In this document: one piece after another, positions 24,901-33,400 of the stretch
How positions within the stretch are numbered: position 1 is the stretch's first letter
Layout of the letters: every line of letters starts with the position of its first letter
DNA from: Schistosoma mansoni
Taxonomy: Eukaryota > Platyhelminthes > Trematoda > Strigeidida > Schistosomatidae
Assembly: GCF_000237925.1 (NCBI RefSeq)
Contig: NW_017386045.1
Location: forward strand, 62,001 to 126,000
Direction: 5' to 3'
DNA: 64,000 bases
Translations under genes and position numbers: made by a program
The notes under the pieces: generated by a model
What the model saw: the letters and a program-made list of their open reading frames with translations, nothing else
Told to the model about the DNA's origin: nothing
The model's database searches: none

Positions 24901-25740
24901 GTTGAGATTCTTCCATTACGAACACAAGCAAATGGGAACTTGAATAGGTTGGACATCTTTCACACACAACGACACTTTTCGACGTAAATAATCCACACAT
25001 TGATATGAGGTGGAGAATACAGAATGTTTAGGATAGCTTAATATTTGAAGCAAAGGTCGAGAAACTAAATAGAAATACTCTGTTTATGCAATAACACTCG
25101 ATGATCTTGTAACATACAACAAAGTTAACAGACCAAAAGATGATGACAACCAATCAACTAGCAGCATATTTTGTTGAGTTAATGTGATTTGGGAAAGTGT
25201 CCCTTGTAGAAAGAATTAACATGTAATACTAAAATGTGTTAAATAACCCGAGCTCTCTTTAACAAACATGGAAGACTGGTAGATCCTGGTTTCGAATCTC
25301 GCGAGGCGAGATCGTGGATGCGCATTGCTGAGGAGTCCCACAATAGGACGAAACAGCCGTCTAGTGCTTCCAGGTTTTCCATGGTGGTCTAGGTTCAATT
25401 GATTCATGATCTCAACTATTGAAATTATTGTATATTTCCTATTTTCATGTATTAAACATCGTTTCTCATTCATTCAACCTATTCTTTTATTCTCCCCTCT
25501 GTGATTTCGTTTTACCAGAAGGAGACTACAAGGTTAAATATGCAACCGAAACAACGAAGTTTACTACAGTTGGTTGATACAGCGTCTCCAGTGAAATTTG
25601 ATAATCATATACGAGCAAATAAACGAAAATTAGATTCTGATATACAATTAGAAAATACTTTAAAACAAATTAGTGAATATCCAATTTATACAGCTCCACC
25701 ACCTGATCAAGTGTTACATCAACTTCTACGAAAACATTGA
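7723..25740 (+). CDS. WDR75: WDR75/UTP17 homologue, U3 snoRNP WD-repeat protein, 15 exons
   Basis: Nucleolar WD-repeat protein needed for 18S rRNA processing and rDNA transcription (t-UTP subcomplex). Exons: 7723-7793, 7826-7952, 7985-8050, 8085-8166, 8202-8284, 8316-8389, 9940-10298, 11350-11526, 12568-12806, 14154-14431, 18926-19068, 20263-20472, 22076-22402, 23484-23776, 25519-25740. All junction phases agree and the sum is 2751 nt, giving 916 residues; human WDR75 is about 830. Matches recalled from human: [14 protein letters not shown] with ILHGHRN (residues about 45-60), [29 protein letters not shown] with [43 protein letters not shown], and a C-terminal helix ending [11 protein letters not shown]. 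Insertions include an acidic stretch in exon 7 (about residues 210-260) and an [11 protein letters not shown] run in exon 10. Exons 11-13 are less similar to human, so their edges are less sure than the rest. Confidence 0.88.
7794..8315 (+). other. Cluster of five micro-introns at the 5' end of WDR75
   Basis: Introns 7794-7825 (32 nt), 7953-7984 (32), 8051-8084 (34), 8167-8201 (35) and 8285-8315 (31). All begin GT and end AG, and removing them gives one continuous frame matching WDR75. The next intron jumps to 1550 nt. Very short 5' introns with longer ones downstream are known from schistosome genes. Confidence 0.85.
8390..9796 (+). other. WDR75 intron 6, no recognised content
   Basis: AT-rich sequence of about 1.4 kb. 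I see no coding frame, known repeat or RNA gene, only short runs such as ATTTATTTATTTA near 8695. Confidence 0.6.
9797..9925 (+). repeat. S4 repeat, 3' fragment next to the exon 7 acceptor
   Basis: Matches the last 130 bp of the S4 repeat (cttcagtttgggtgcc to cttgtaccgatgttaatg). It ends about 14 bp before the splice acceptor of WDR75 exon 7, so its edge supplies part of the branch-point region. Confidence 0.75.
10521..11040 (+). repeat. S4 repeat, near full length, in WDR75 intron 7
   Basis: About 520 bp starting gccctggtacggctgagag and ending tatttatgtgttcaaataaa. This is one of about 14 copies in the window. Open frames in it are accidental: they are not shared between copies. Confidence 0.85.
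11645..11860 (-). mobile_element. RTE-like LINE A, 3' UTR tail fragment
   Basis: Reverse complement of the tail that follows LINE A at 51826-52012: gtcagtcagttacaacgtag, then gttgccataccac and agcaca. Repeated cagt units mark the 3' end. Located in WDR75 intron 8. Confidence 0.6.
12906..12945. repeat. (TA)n microsatellite
   Basis: About 19 TA units just inside WDR75 intron 9, directly before the LINE A fragment. Confidence 0.9.
12950..14112 (+). mobile_element. RTE-like LINE A, endonuclease domain fragment
   Basis: APE-type endonuclease of an RTE-like element: [61 protein letters not shown], then [14 protein letters not shown], and a linker up to [12 protein letters not shown]. Several frame breaks are present and the reverse transcriptase is missing. 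In WDR75 intron 9, ending about 40 bp before exon 10. Confidence 0.8.
14762..14890 (+). repeat. S1 SINE-like repeat fragment with hammerhead core
   Basis: A reverse-complemented S1 tail (catgagtcaattgaagctag, 14770-14790) is joined to a forward S1 hammerhead segment: CTGAGGAG at 14824-14831, GAAAC, then GGCCGTC and CAGTGC. Stem I (CACTG with CAGTG) can pair; stem II has one mismatch. Confidence 0.75.
15182..15708 (-). repeat. S4 repeat, near full length
   Basis: Minus-strand copy from the A/T-rich end (tttatttatttatttcaaca) to ccagggcatttgggggc. In WDR75 intron 10. Confidence 0.85.
16245..16372 (+). mobile_element. RTE-like LINE A, 3' tail fragment
   Basis: Shares ccggtgttcatcttgttgtg, tatggcaacttgaac and the terminal tacgttgtagctgactgact repeat with the LINE A tails at 43240 and 51900. 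Confidence 0.7.
16680..17207 (+). repeat. S4 repeat, near full length
   Basis: Plus copy from ccccaaatgccctggtactg to the tgtttaaataagtaaa end, in WDR75 intron 10. Confidence 0.85.
17208..17940. other. WDR75 intron 10 sequence without recognised content
   Basis: AT-rich, no frame, repeat or RNA recognised. Confidence 0.5.
17945..18715 (+). mobile_element. RTE-like LINE B (SR2-like), 3' end of reverse transcriptase ORF
   Basis: C-terminal part after the catalytic domain: [10 protein letters not shown] remnant at the start, [44 protein letters not shown], then [12 protein letters not shown] and the basic RRRGRPK. The copy ends in the short TAAG repeat typical of this family. The frame is mostly open from 18104 to 18604 but lacks the polymerase core. 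Confidence 0.8.
19156..19692 (+). repeat. S4 repeat, near full length
   Basis: Plus copy in WDR75 intron 11, about 90 bp after exon 11, from gccctcgaatgccctggta to the ttcaaataaataata end. Confidence 0.85.
19946..20082. repeat. S1 fold-back (inverted) repeat
   Basis: Left arm 19946-20000 is the minus-strand S1 tail; right arm 20028-20082 is the same tail on the plus strand; the loop 20001-20027 holds a minus-strand hammerhead fragment (gtttcgtcctattg). The arms share gtctagcttcaattgactca, so transcript RNA could fold into a long hairpin. In WDR75 intron 11. Confidence 0.8.
20473..21100. other. WDR75 intron 12, first part, no recognised content
   Basis: No coding frame or known repeat recognised; it precedes a diverged LINE tail. 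Confidence 0.5.
21105..21365 (-). mobile_element. RTE-like LINE A, diverged 3' end
   Basis: On the minus strand, remnants of the C-terminus (cacaatggtgtggatcaatc) and tail (gttgccatactacag) of LINE A remain. Much more diverged than the copies at 28250 and 51180. Confidence 0.5.
22540..22850 (+). mobile_element. LINE 5' UTR-like fragment with perfect hairpin
   Basis: Diverged relative of 49115-49450: taggtcttaccgtgttaac for aaggtcctaccatgtcagac, and the shared pattern up to catcctacagatttctatc. At 22741-22772 lies a perfect 14-bp inverted repeat with a CAAC loop. In WDR75 intron 13. Confidence 0.55.
23155..23325 (+). repeat. S2 (Sm-alpha-like) SINE, diverged copy
   Basis: A tRNA-like head (caactcagtagataaagcg, ggcttcggatccc) is followed by a decayed hammerhead (ccagttgacgag, aggatacaac) and the ttcactgctagtca motif. 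In WDR75 intron 13. Confidence 0.6.
23900..24420 (+). mobile_element. RTE-like LINE B, decayed 3' fragment
   Basis: Recognisable pieces of the LINE B C-terminus: gatagaacaaaccagattcc, tggaatgctgaaggga and gttggatggagaatgctgg. Many stops and frame changes. In WDR75 intron 14. Confidence 0.65.
25265..25425 (+). repeat. S1 SINE-like repeat with intact hammerhead core
   Basis: B box (GGTTTCGAATCTC at 25288-25300), the segment gcgaggcgagatcgtggatg, the hammerhead, then the tail ccatggtggtctaggttcaa. The A-box half is missing or decayed. It ends about 95 bp before the last WDR75 exon. Confidence 0.85.
25322..25367 (+). ncRNA. Hammerhead ribozyme, S1 type
   Basis: Stem I GCATTG (25322-25327) pairs with TAGTGC (25362-25367), all six positions including wobbles. 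The core is CTGAGGAG (25328-25335), stem II GTCC/GGAC, GAAAC at 25350-25354 and the cleavage triplet GTC at 25359-25361. Stem III is minimal. All conserved hammerhead positions are present; activity is inferred. Confidence 0.7.
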
Positions 25741-25778
25741 ATAATCCATTTTATATGTAAATAATTTGTTGACTACAA

Positions 25779-25784
25779 AATAAA
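25779..25784 (+). promoter_or_regulatory. Poly(A) signal of WDR75
   Basis: AATAAA about 40 bp after the WDR75 stop codon, the right place for a short 3' UTR. Confidence 0.7.
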
Positions 25785-25889
25785 GATGTAAATATGTCTG
25801 TACACTTGTTCTTATGTTCCGGTAAATCAAGTTTCATTGGTGTCACTGGCCAATGATTTTGGGAAATCGCAGTCAGCCACAATCTGTTT

Positions 25890-26065
25890 AGACTATTAAT
25901 AGTGACATCTCAGATTGTGAAGCTGGATGACTCGACTTTGAATTCTACATGAAGCATCAGTACACTCGAGATTACAGATAGATATACCTTGCTGACGAAG
26001 GCCTATTCATATGAGACCATGCCAGGGTTTCGCGTCGACTATCCTCAAATATCTAGCACATTAAG
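25890..26065 (+). repeat. S3 SINE-like repeat, diverged
   Basis: Remnants of the S3 head (cagattgtgaagctggatgac) and hammerhead (gattacagatagatatacc, TTGCTGACGAAGG, ccagggtttc). The core after stem II is decayed. Confidence 0.6.
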
Positions 26066-26153
26066 ATGGTACATATGATGTTGATTCACTTAGACTAATG
26101 GTTACATTGTTACTTGGTCAACAGAACTCAGTTAACACATAACAAAAGACTAA

Positions 26154-26275
26154 ATAAGCAAAGATGGATAGTGGCTAGCAATGGAATCCAGTTTGACGCG
26201 CGTTTCGTCCTATTTGGGACTCGTCAGCTGGATGTACCTGCATCCAAACAAACAATACTAAGTAAATTTTAAGAC
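26154..26275 (-). repeat. S2 (Sm-alpha-like) hammerhead repeat
   Basis: Begins ataagcaaagatggatag, contains a minus-strand hammerhead, and passes directly into the usual S2 end (caaacaaacaatactaag). The tRNA-like head is absent. In the WDR75-beta-catenin intergenic zone. Confidence 0.8.
26186..26233 (-). ncRNA. Hammerhead ribozyme, S2/Sm-alpha type
   Basis: Minus strand: stem I ATCCAG with CTGGAT, core CTGACGAG (26227-26220), stem II GTCC/GGAC, GAAAC (26206-26202), stem III CGCG, triplet GTC. Three extra A residues follow GTC before stem I, so cleavage may be impaired. Confidence 0.65.
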
Positions 26276-26930
26276 TAAATAATTATGATATTTATTGGTA
26301 CTGGTGTTTTAGCGCTGAAGGAAAATGATGAAAGTCTGTCGTTATCATTTATGATTCATGTTTCCTTAGAAGAATAGTCATATATTCCTACATTCAAACC
26401 ACTCAGTATACAGAAGGGAAATATTATAAGGGGGATGACAATGTCTTAATTAATATCTTTGAGAACCTATGCTATGAGCCAAAATATCAAATAATCGCCT
26501 TTAATATGCTTCATTAAGTTAATCTGTTATGATCTTGTACTGTTTATTATTCCTTGTATATTGTAATTACACTCGACTATTCATAAGTCAGAACAAGCTG
26601 TGGAAGGGAACAAATATTCCAGTTGTCTGTCTGAACAACAAGGAGTTTATTTAACATTTATGTAGGAATCTTCTAGTATCCTCTTTATACTTATGATAAC
26701 GCTGATAGGTTAAAAATAGAACAGTCAGCGTACTCTCAGCTGATGCTAACATAAGCATTCAATAATCGGAACTTTGTCATGCTAACAACAGGTTTCACTA
26801 ACTCTTCATGACTTTGGCTATAATCCACAAATTGTGAAATATATACTATATTGGTTAGTCAAACACAACAGAGAACCTGCGACATGTGTTTACAATGGTT
26901 TCAGTTCCGATACCCTATTAAAGTAGCGAG
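26276..26930. other. Intergenic AT-rich sequence, nothing recognised
   Basis: No gene, RNA or repeat recognised between the S2 and LINE A fragments. Confidence 0.5.
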
Positions 26931-26934
26931 ATAA

Positions 26935-27240
26935 ATATTGTCACAGCAAATATCAGAGCAGTAGAAGTAGTAACAGGATTAATGGTAGTAGGAACGATTA
27001 AGCATCTAAAATACGGCCCGAGGAAATGTATATTACTAAAATAAAAAGAAATTGTAAGGAGTTTCGAAGCTTTAGGATCTAAAGATACACGTAGTGAATT
27101 AACTTGCACTATTAAAAACAAATTTAAATCACGTCATTTCGTTGCGATAATCACGCAAACCCCAACCAGGTAGTGCGCACCTACCTACATACAGGGTCAG
27201 TGAACTGATGCCATGTCTTAATTTTGCCTACTAAAGCTTC
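26935..27240 (-). mobile_element. RTE-like LINE A, diverged 3' fragment
   Basis: The region 27130-27240 matches, on the minus strand, the WGPRDYR coding part (aaccccaaccaggtagtg, gatgccatgtctta); 26935-27010 resembles the tail. Heavily mutated. Confidence 0.5.
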
Positions 27241-27385
27241 TTTTTAAACTACTTCTACACCAGCCCTCATCGCCCGTCAAATCAATTGTGACATAATATA
27301 CGAGCAATGCTTCGAGAACACCTATTGTTGAACATTAGTAACTTGAAAAATATCCACACATGTTGGTAGATTTCATTATATTTTA

Positions 27386-27905
27386 TTATTTTTACTTAAA
27401 CACATAAATATTGGTACAAAGGTGAACCAGATATATATGCACCACACAAATCTCATTTGATTTGTGTGAGGGCTGTGATACTAACCGGGTGTCCAAACTG
27501 AAGCAGGTGGTGTTCTCACAGAGACACACCCGGAGCCTTTGACCAAAAGATCTGATCCATAAGGCAGTGGAGCATCCTAAGGAGATGCAGTCTCATGGTA
27601 GCCGGTCACCAACAATTGATTCATACAGCATTTGTTCCTTCAGGATACTGGAGCCCATGTACAACATTGATTTGGAATCAGGGTTTTCCAACTCACCTAG
27701 GTGGACGTTCAGTGTCCACCAGCCCGGTTAAAGCGCCGGACATTCGCTTTTCGTCCTCTCAATTTCGTGAAAAACAGTAATGCCACGAGAAGGCAATGAG
27801 TAGGACTTCCCTGGGAGAGGCTATATACGTGTGACCATGTGGGGGGCATTTTGAGAGGTAGAGCGGACTCTCCTCACTCTCGGTCGTAGCAGGGCATTTG
27901 AGGGC
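27386..27905 (-). repeat. S4 repeat, near full length
   Basis: Minus copy from ttacttaaacacataaatat to cagggcatttgagggc in the intergenic zone. Confidence 0.85.
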
Positions 27906-28249
27906 AAAGCTGATCCTTCATGGGATAAAGGTAACAATCGATGTCGAAATTATTCCAAAAACAAAAAGAAAGAGAGATAGAATAATTATCGTCTTGATTG
28001 GATATTACAAATATAAAATATATCGGTATATTACAAACAATAAAATGATGTACACATATTAGATTAATCAAAAGACAAAATGTAAGTAAGTTAATCATAT
28101 TGAAATTAGTTCCTGAGATTGTATTGGTGTATTTCTCTAAAATATACAAAAGAAAAAAAAGAGAACTCAGTAAAGCGAGTGGGGAAAAAAACTCCACTAT
28201 CGTTCGCAAACTTGACCTTACACCTGATAACCAGCTGGAATGAAAAGGG

Positions 28250-29055
28250 AATCAGTCGGTTAGTCATTTACAACGTAGGATCAGGCACATTTATGCATCG
28301 GTCCAAGTTGCCATACCTCGTTAGCACAACAAAATAAACACCGGATTCATAGAATTGGTTAATTTAGTGGTGGTAATATATAAAAGAAAGGTTGTATATA
28401 AGGATATAGTATAGGAAGGAAGACAAATATGAAGCAATTTTAATCTCAAGGTTTAAGGGAAGATAAAGAGTGCATACACCTACACCATTGTGATCGATTC
28501 TGAGCGATGTCAACCACAGTCTCCAACCATTGGTTACGATAGTCACGCGGACCCCAACCAGGTAGTCTGCATCTGCCAACATGTATCAGACTACGAGTTA
28601 GTGACTTCAAGCACTGATGCCACGTTTTGGTTTGGCCGCCCCTAACTCTTTTCCAACCATCCCTTACACTAGTCAACATAGCGCGTCGTGATAACCCGTG
28701 TTCAGGCATACGTAACACGTGGCCTAACCATCTCAGTCGATGAAGATTCATAACCTCATCAACTGATTTACCATCATTCCCTAATACCCTGTGTCTAACC
28801 TCACTATTACTTACCCGGTGATCCCAGTAGATGCGAGCAATATTTCTAAGACATCTGTGGTCAAATACTAGTAACTTACGAGTATCTTCTACTCTTAATG
28901 GCCATGATTCACAGCCGTAAAATAGAACAGAGCGAACTGCTGCGCAGTATACTCTTCCTTTAATTGATAGACGTATATCTCGTTTTCGCTATAGGTGACG
29001 TAAGTTGGCAAAATCCAAACGAGGTTTTGGAATCCGTGCAGAGATTAAAAAGGGG
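28250..29055 (-). mobile_element. RTE-like LINE A, C-terminal ORF and 3' tail
   Basis: Encodes the end of [55 protein letters not shown] and SLSSLKP, followed on its 3' side by the gttgccatacctcgttag tail. Closely matches 51180-52012. It lacks endonuclease and polymerase domains, so it is a 5'-truncated copy. Confidence 0.85.
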
Positions 29056-29434
29056 GGAATTACTATCTACACTATCGTAATCCATGATAGGGTGTGTGTT
29101 TTGTTCTCGGTTATTTTCGCTGGCTTACATGAAAAAATATACGACGAAAATACCACTTCATCATACTACGGACGTGTCAAGTGTAGGGTAGTCAGTCATA
29201 ACTCCTAATTAATTCTATGATAGGAGTTATTCCAAAATATCTACAATTGAGTGACTGAATAGACGAAAATATACACTTGACGAAGGGGAGTTTATCCGCA
29301 GCCTGTTGTTTCTCACTAGAGAAATTCATACAACGACATGTTTTTGAACAGCGAGATTTTTTATGTAAAGCATTTCTGGAAAAGATCACATGATTTTGGA
29401 ATTTCACATTACAGATTGACTTCAGACAGTGGAA

Positions 29435-29645
29435 ACTATTGAAATCCAAGAGGTATTAGACAACTGTTTCATCCTATTATCCGAATCCTCAACATTATGT
29501 ACCTACTACTGTACTGAAGATTGAATCCAGGATCTTTAGGCTTTATAGTGAGCAGTTAACCTTTGTACCACTTGGCTGAAATCCAATGGTTGACATTTGT
29601 AATTTTAATCAATCTTTGTTGTTGTGCAACTGTCTTCACATGTCG
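29435..29645 (-). repeat. S1-related repeat, old copy
   Basis: Diverged minus-strand S1: actgtttcatcctatt at the hammerhead, a tRNA-like head decayed to gattgaatccaggatc and accacttggctgaa. Confidence 0.45.
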
Positions 29646-29807
29646 ATGGAAGTTAACTGCCACACATTTAACTCTGTGAATTACCTATTGTAGTTAGCCA
29701 CTACTAAGAACATGATTATAAGATGGTATAGAGCTCTAAATCCGACAATCCTCACATCCCTTTCTAATAACAGAAAATAATATGAATTAATTCTAAACGA
29801 TACATGC

Positions 29808-30330
29808 CCGTCAAATGTCCTGGTACGGCCGTGAGTGGGATGGAGTCACCCTCCCTCTCAAAATTCTCTCACACGGCTACGCGTATACAGCCTCTGCTAC
29901 GAAAGTCCTACTCACTGCCTTCTCGCACCACGGGTGTTGTTTACGAAACTGAGAGGAGGAAAAGTGATCGTACAGCTCTTTGATCGGGTTGGTGGACCCT
30001 CCATGTCCACGTAAGGAGTTGGAAAACCCTGATTCCAAACCAATGGTGCACCAATGGGCTGACTCCAGTATCCTGAGGGAACAAATGGCGTATGAATCAA
30101 TCGTTGGTCACCGGCTACCATGGGACTGCATCTCCTTCCGATGCTCCACTGCCTTGTGGGTTAGACCTTTAGGTCAAAGGCTCCGGGTGTGGCCGTCTAA
30201 GAAAACCACGGGCTTCAGTTTGGGCACCTGGACAGTATCACAGCCCTCACACAAATCAAATGAGATTTGTGTGGCGCATATATAACTGGTGGCCCTATGT
30301 ACCAATATTTATGTGTTTAAATAAACGATA
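29808..30330 (+). repeat. S4 repeat, near full length, just 3' of beta-catenin
   Basis: Plus copy from caaatgtcctggtacggcc to tttaaataaacgatata. It ends about 75 bp from the beta-catenin stop codon, so it may overlap that gene's 3' UTR. Confidence 0.85.
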
Positions 30331-30403
30331 TAAAGTATTCGGATGAAAATGTTTTGATAAAAATCAACTCACTCTAATTAAAAGTGTTACATAATTTATC
30401 ATC

Positions 30404-33400
30404 CTATTTTGAACGTTGTCTTAAATTTGAATCGGATAAATTTCTTGATCTTCGATCAGTAATATGAGGTGAATTATCATTTGGTAGTATACCATCAGTT
30501 AGTTTTGATGGACTTGAAGGATATGGACCTATTTCATTTGGATCATTAAGTAGTCCACCATCAAAAAGTGATTGACGTAATTCCAATGATAAACGACGTC
30601 TATAAGCTTCAGGTTTATCTTGAGCAATACGATGTAAAATTGCTGCAGTATATGCGGCTAGAAAGAGAGCAATGCAATTGATTATTATTATTATTACTAT
30701 AAACTATATATCAGAATTGTAAACAAAGATGGATAGTGTCTAGCAGTGAAATTCAGGACTCGCGTTTCGTCCTATTTGGGACTCGTCAGCTGGATGTACC
30801 TGCATCTCAGAGTTGTTGATGTTCACTCTGGGACTCGAACCCAGTACCTTTCGCCTCAAACGCCATCGCGTTATCTACTCAGCTACTTTTTCCATCTTTG
30901 CTTATAATACTTGTGAATTAAGGCTATATCGAGGCATTACGCATAGTATGCACATATGCCAATTAGAGACTGACCAGTTGCAGTCCTAAACATCAATGGG
31001 GAGATTCAAACAAACAATACTAAATGAATTTATATTTCAGAGTGTATTGAAGTTGGATAGTGGCTAACAGTGGAATTAAGCTAATACTTTTCATCCTACT
31101 TGGTACTCATCAACTGGATATACCTTCATGCTGATGTTGATATTCTCATTGAGAGTCAAACTTAGTACCTTACACTACAAACGTTAATGCATCACCCACT
31201 AAAATCTCTCTCTCTCTTACGTCTGTTACTTCTCATGGAGGAGCATAGGCCGCACACCAGTAATCTCCATCGAACCCTGTCCTGGGCAATCCTTTCCAGT
31301 TCTTTCCAAGTTGTTATTCATCCTTTTCATATCGGCTTCTATTTCCCGACGTAATGTGTTCTTTGGTCTTCCTCTTTTCCGCTTCCCTTCAAGATTCCAA
31401 GGTAGAAATTACCTCGTGATGCAGTTTGGTGATTTCCTCAATGTATGTTCTATTCACTTCCAACGTCTTTTCCCAATTTCCTCTTCGGCTGGAAGCTGGT
31501 TTGTCCTCTCCCATAAAACGTTGTTGCTCATAGTATCCGGCCAGTGAATGTTAAATATTTTGCGTAAACAACTGTTTATAAATACTTGTCCCTTCTTGAC
31601 GATGGATGTAGTAGTTCTCCACGTTTCAGCTCCATTCAGTAGGACTGTCTTGATGTTCGTATTGAAGATTCTCACTTTGAAGTTAGTTGACAGTTTTTTG
31701 AGTTCCATATGTTCTTCAATTGTAAGAATGCTGTCCTTGCTTTGCCAATCCTCGCATTCACATCTGCATCTGATCCTTCTTGTTTATCAACGATGCTAAC
31801 CAGGTACGTGAATGTTTTTACATCTTCCAGAGTTTCACTATAAAGTGTGACTGGGTTGGTGTTCTCAGTGTCGTATTTGAGAATCTTGCTTTTTTCTTTG
31901 TGTATATTGAGGCCAATTGATGCAGAGGTTGCTGCTACATTTGTTGTCTTCGTCTGTATTTGTTCGTGCCTATGAGATAGGAGGGCTAGGTCATCTGCGA
32001 AGTCCAAATCATCTAATTGATTCTGAGATGTCCATTGTATTCCATGCCTCCTGTCAGATGTGGATGTCTTCATAATCCAGTCAATCACCAGAAGAAAGAG
32101 GAAGGGAGAGAGTAGACAGACTTGTCTGACTCCGGTCTTTACTGGAAATGCATCTGTCAGCTGTCCTTCATGCACGACTTTGCACTGTAGTCCATAGTAC
32201 CAGTTCTGGATAATGTCGACAATCTTCCCAGGAACTCCATAGTGTCGAAGAAGTTTCCATAATGTTCTCCTATCCACACTGTCAAATGCCTTCTCCTAGT
32301 CAATGAACTTGATGTATAGTGACGAATTCCACTCAAATGATTGTTCCATGATAATCTGTAATGTCACAATTTGGTCTGTGCACGCTCGACCCATTACAAT
32401 AGTAAACTGAAAATAAATATTATTAAGAATAAACTTTTATTCAATCACTTACCAATATATTCATTATTCGATTGAATTAATTCAGTAAATCGAGGACAAG
32501 CTCCTTCATTTTCAATTGCTTGACATCCAGAACGAGATGTTGACAATTGACTTAAGAATGCAGTTGAAGCACGTTGCAAACATACGGATGGTGAATATAC
32601 TAACTAAATAAAATATAAATTAAATTAGATGTAACCCAATTTTACGATGAAAAGGACTAGAAAAGACTTTAAATTGATCACTATTCAATGATCAACTACT
32701 TGTAAATATTTCAGTCTCGTAGGAGGTTGGTCGATGCTTAAATATGTCAGTATTAGTGACTGTGACTTTGAAAGTGGATGATATAAGATCGAATTCGCTA
32801 GACAACACCAGTTTCCTCAAGATACGGGTACAGCTTGTTAAAGAGTCCTGAATAATAATGAAACCATAATTCAGGGTTTTCCTTCCAGTACCTCCAGCTA
32901 TCTGACGTCAAGACATAGTGCATTGAATGTCATATCACTTAAACCAGTGGTCCTGTTGCAAATCAATCGGTTGAAAGTTTATAAGAATTAATAACTATTT
33001 GATGATCATGAATGGAAAATATCTGAAAAAAACATTGAAGACCAAGAATTACTCAGTAAATCGCTTTTTGATCTTTACAGATACATTCCAGGTGAAAACT
33101 GGTGTCAGACAAGACTGATTATGCTACCCTATTCTCTTCACTTTGATGGTCGGCTGGATTATAAAGACCTCTACATCGCAAACCAGTTTCCAGCTGAGGA
33201 GGAAACTAGGGAAAGACGCTGAAAGTGGATAGGACACACATTGACGAAATTATCAAACTGCATTAAGAGGCAAGTGCTTATTTGGAATGCTGAAGAAAAA
33301 AGGCAAAAAGGAAGACCATGAAACACAATGTGCTGGGAAATGGAAGCAGACAGCCAAGGGATGAATAGCAACTGGGAAGGATTGTCAAGGGTAGAGTTAG

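Noticed and set aside
25890-26065. A functional hammerhead in the diverged S3 copy
   Set aside because: CTGACGA is kept but stem II and the GAAA segment are destroyed.
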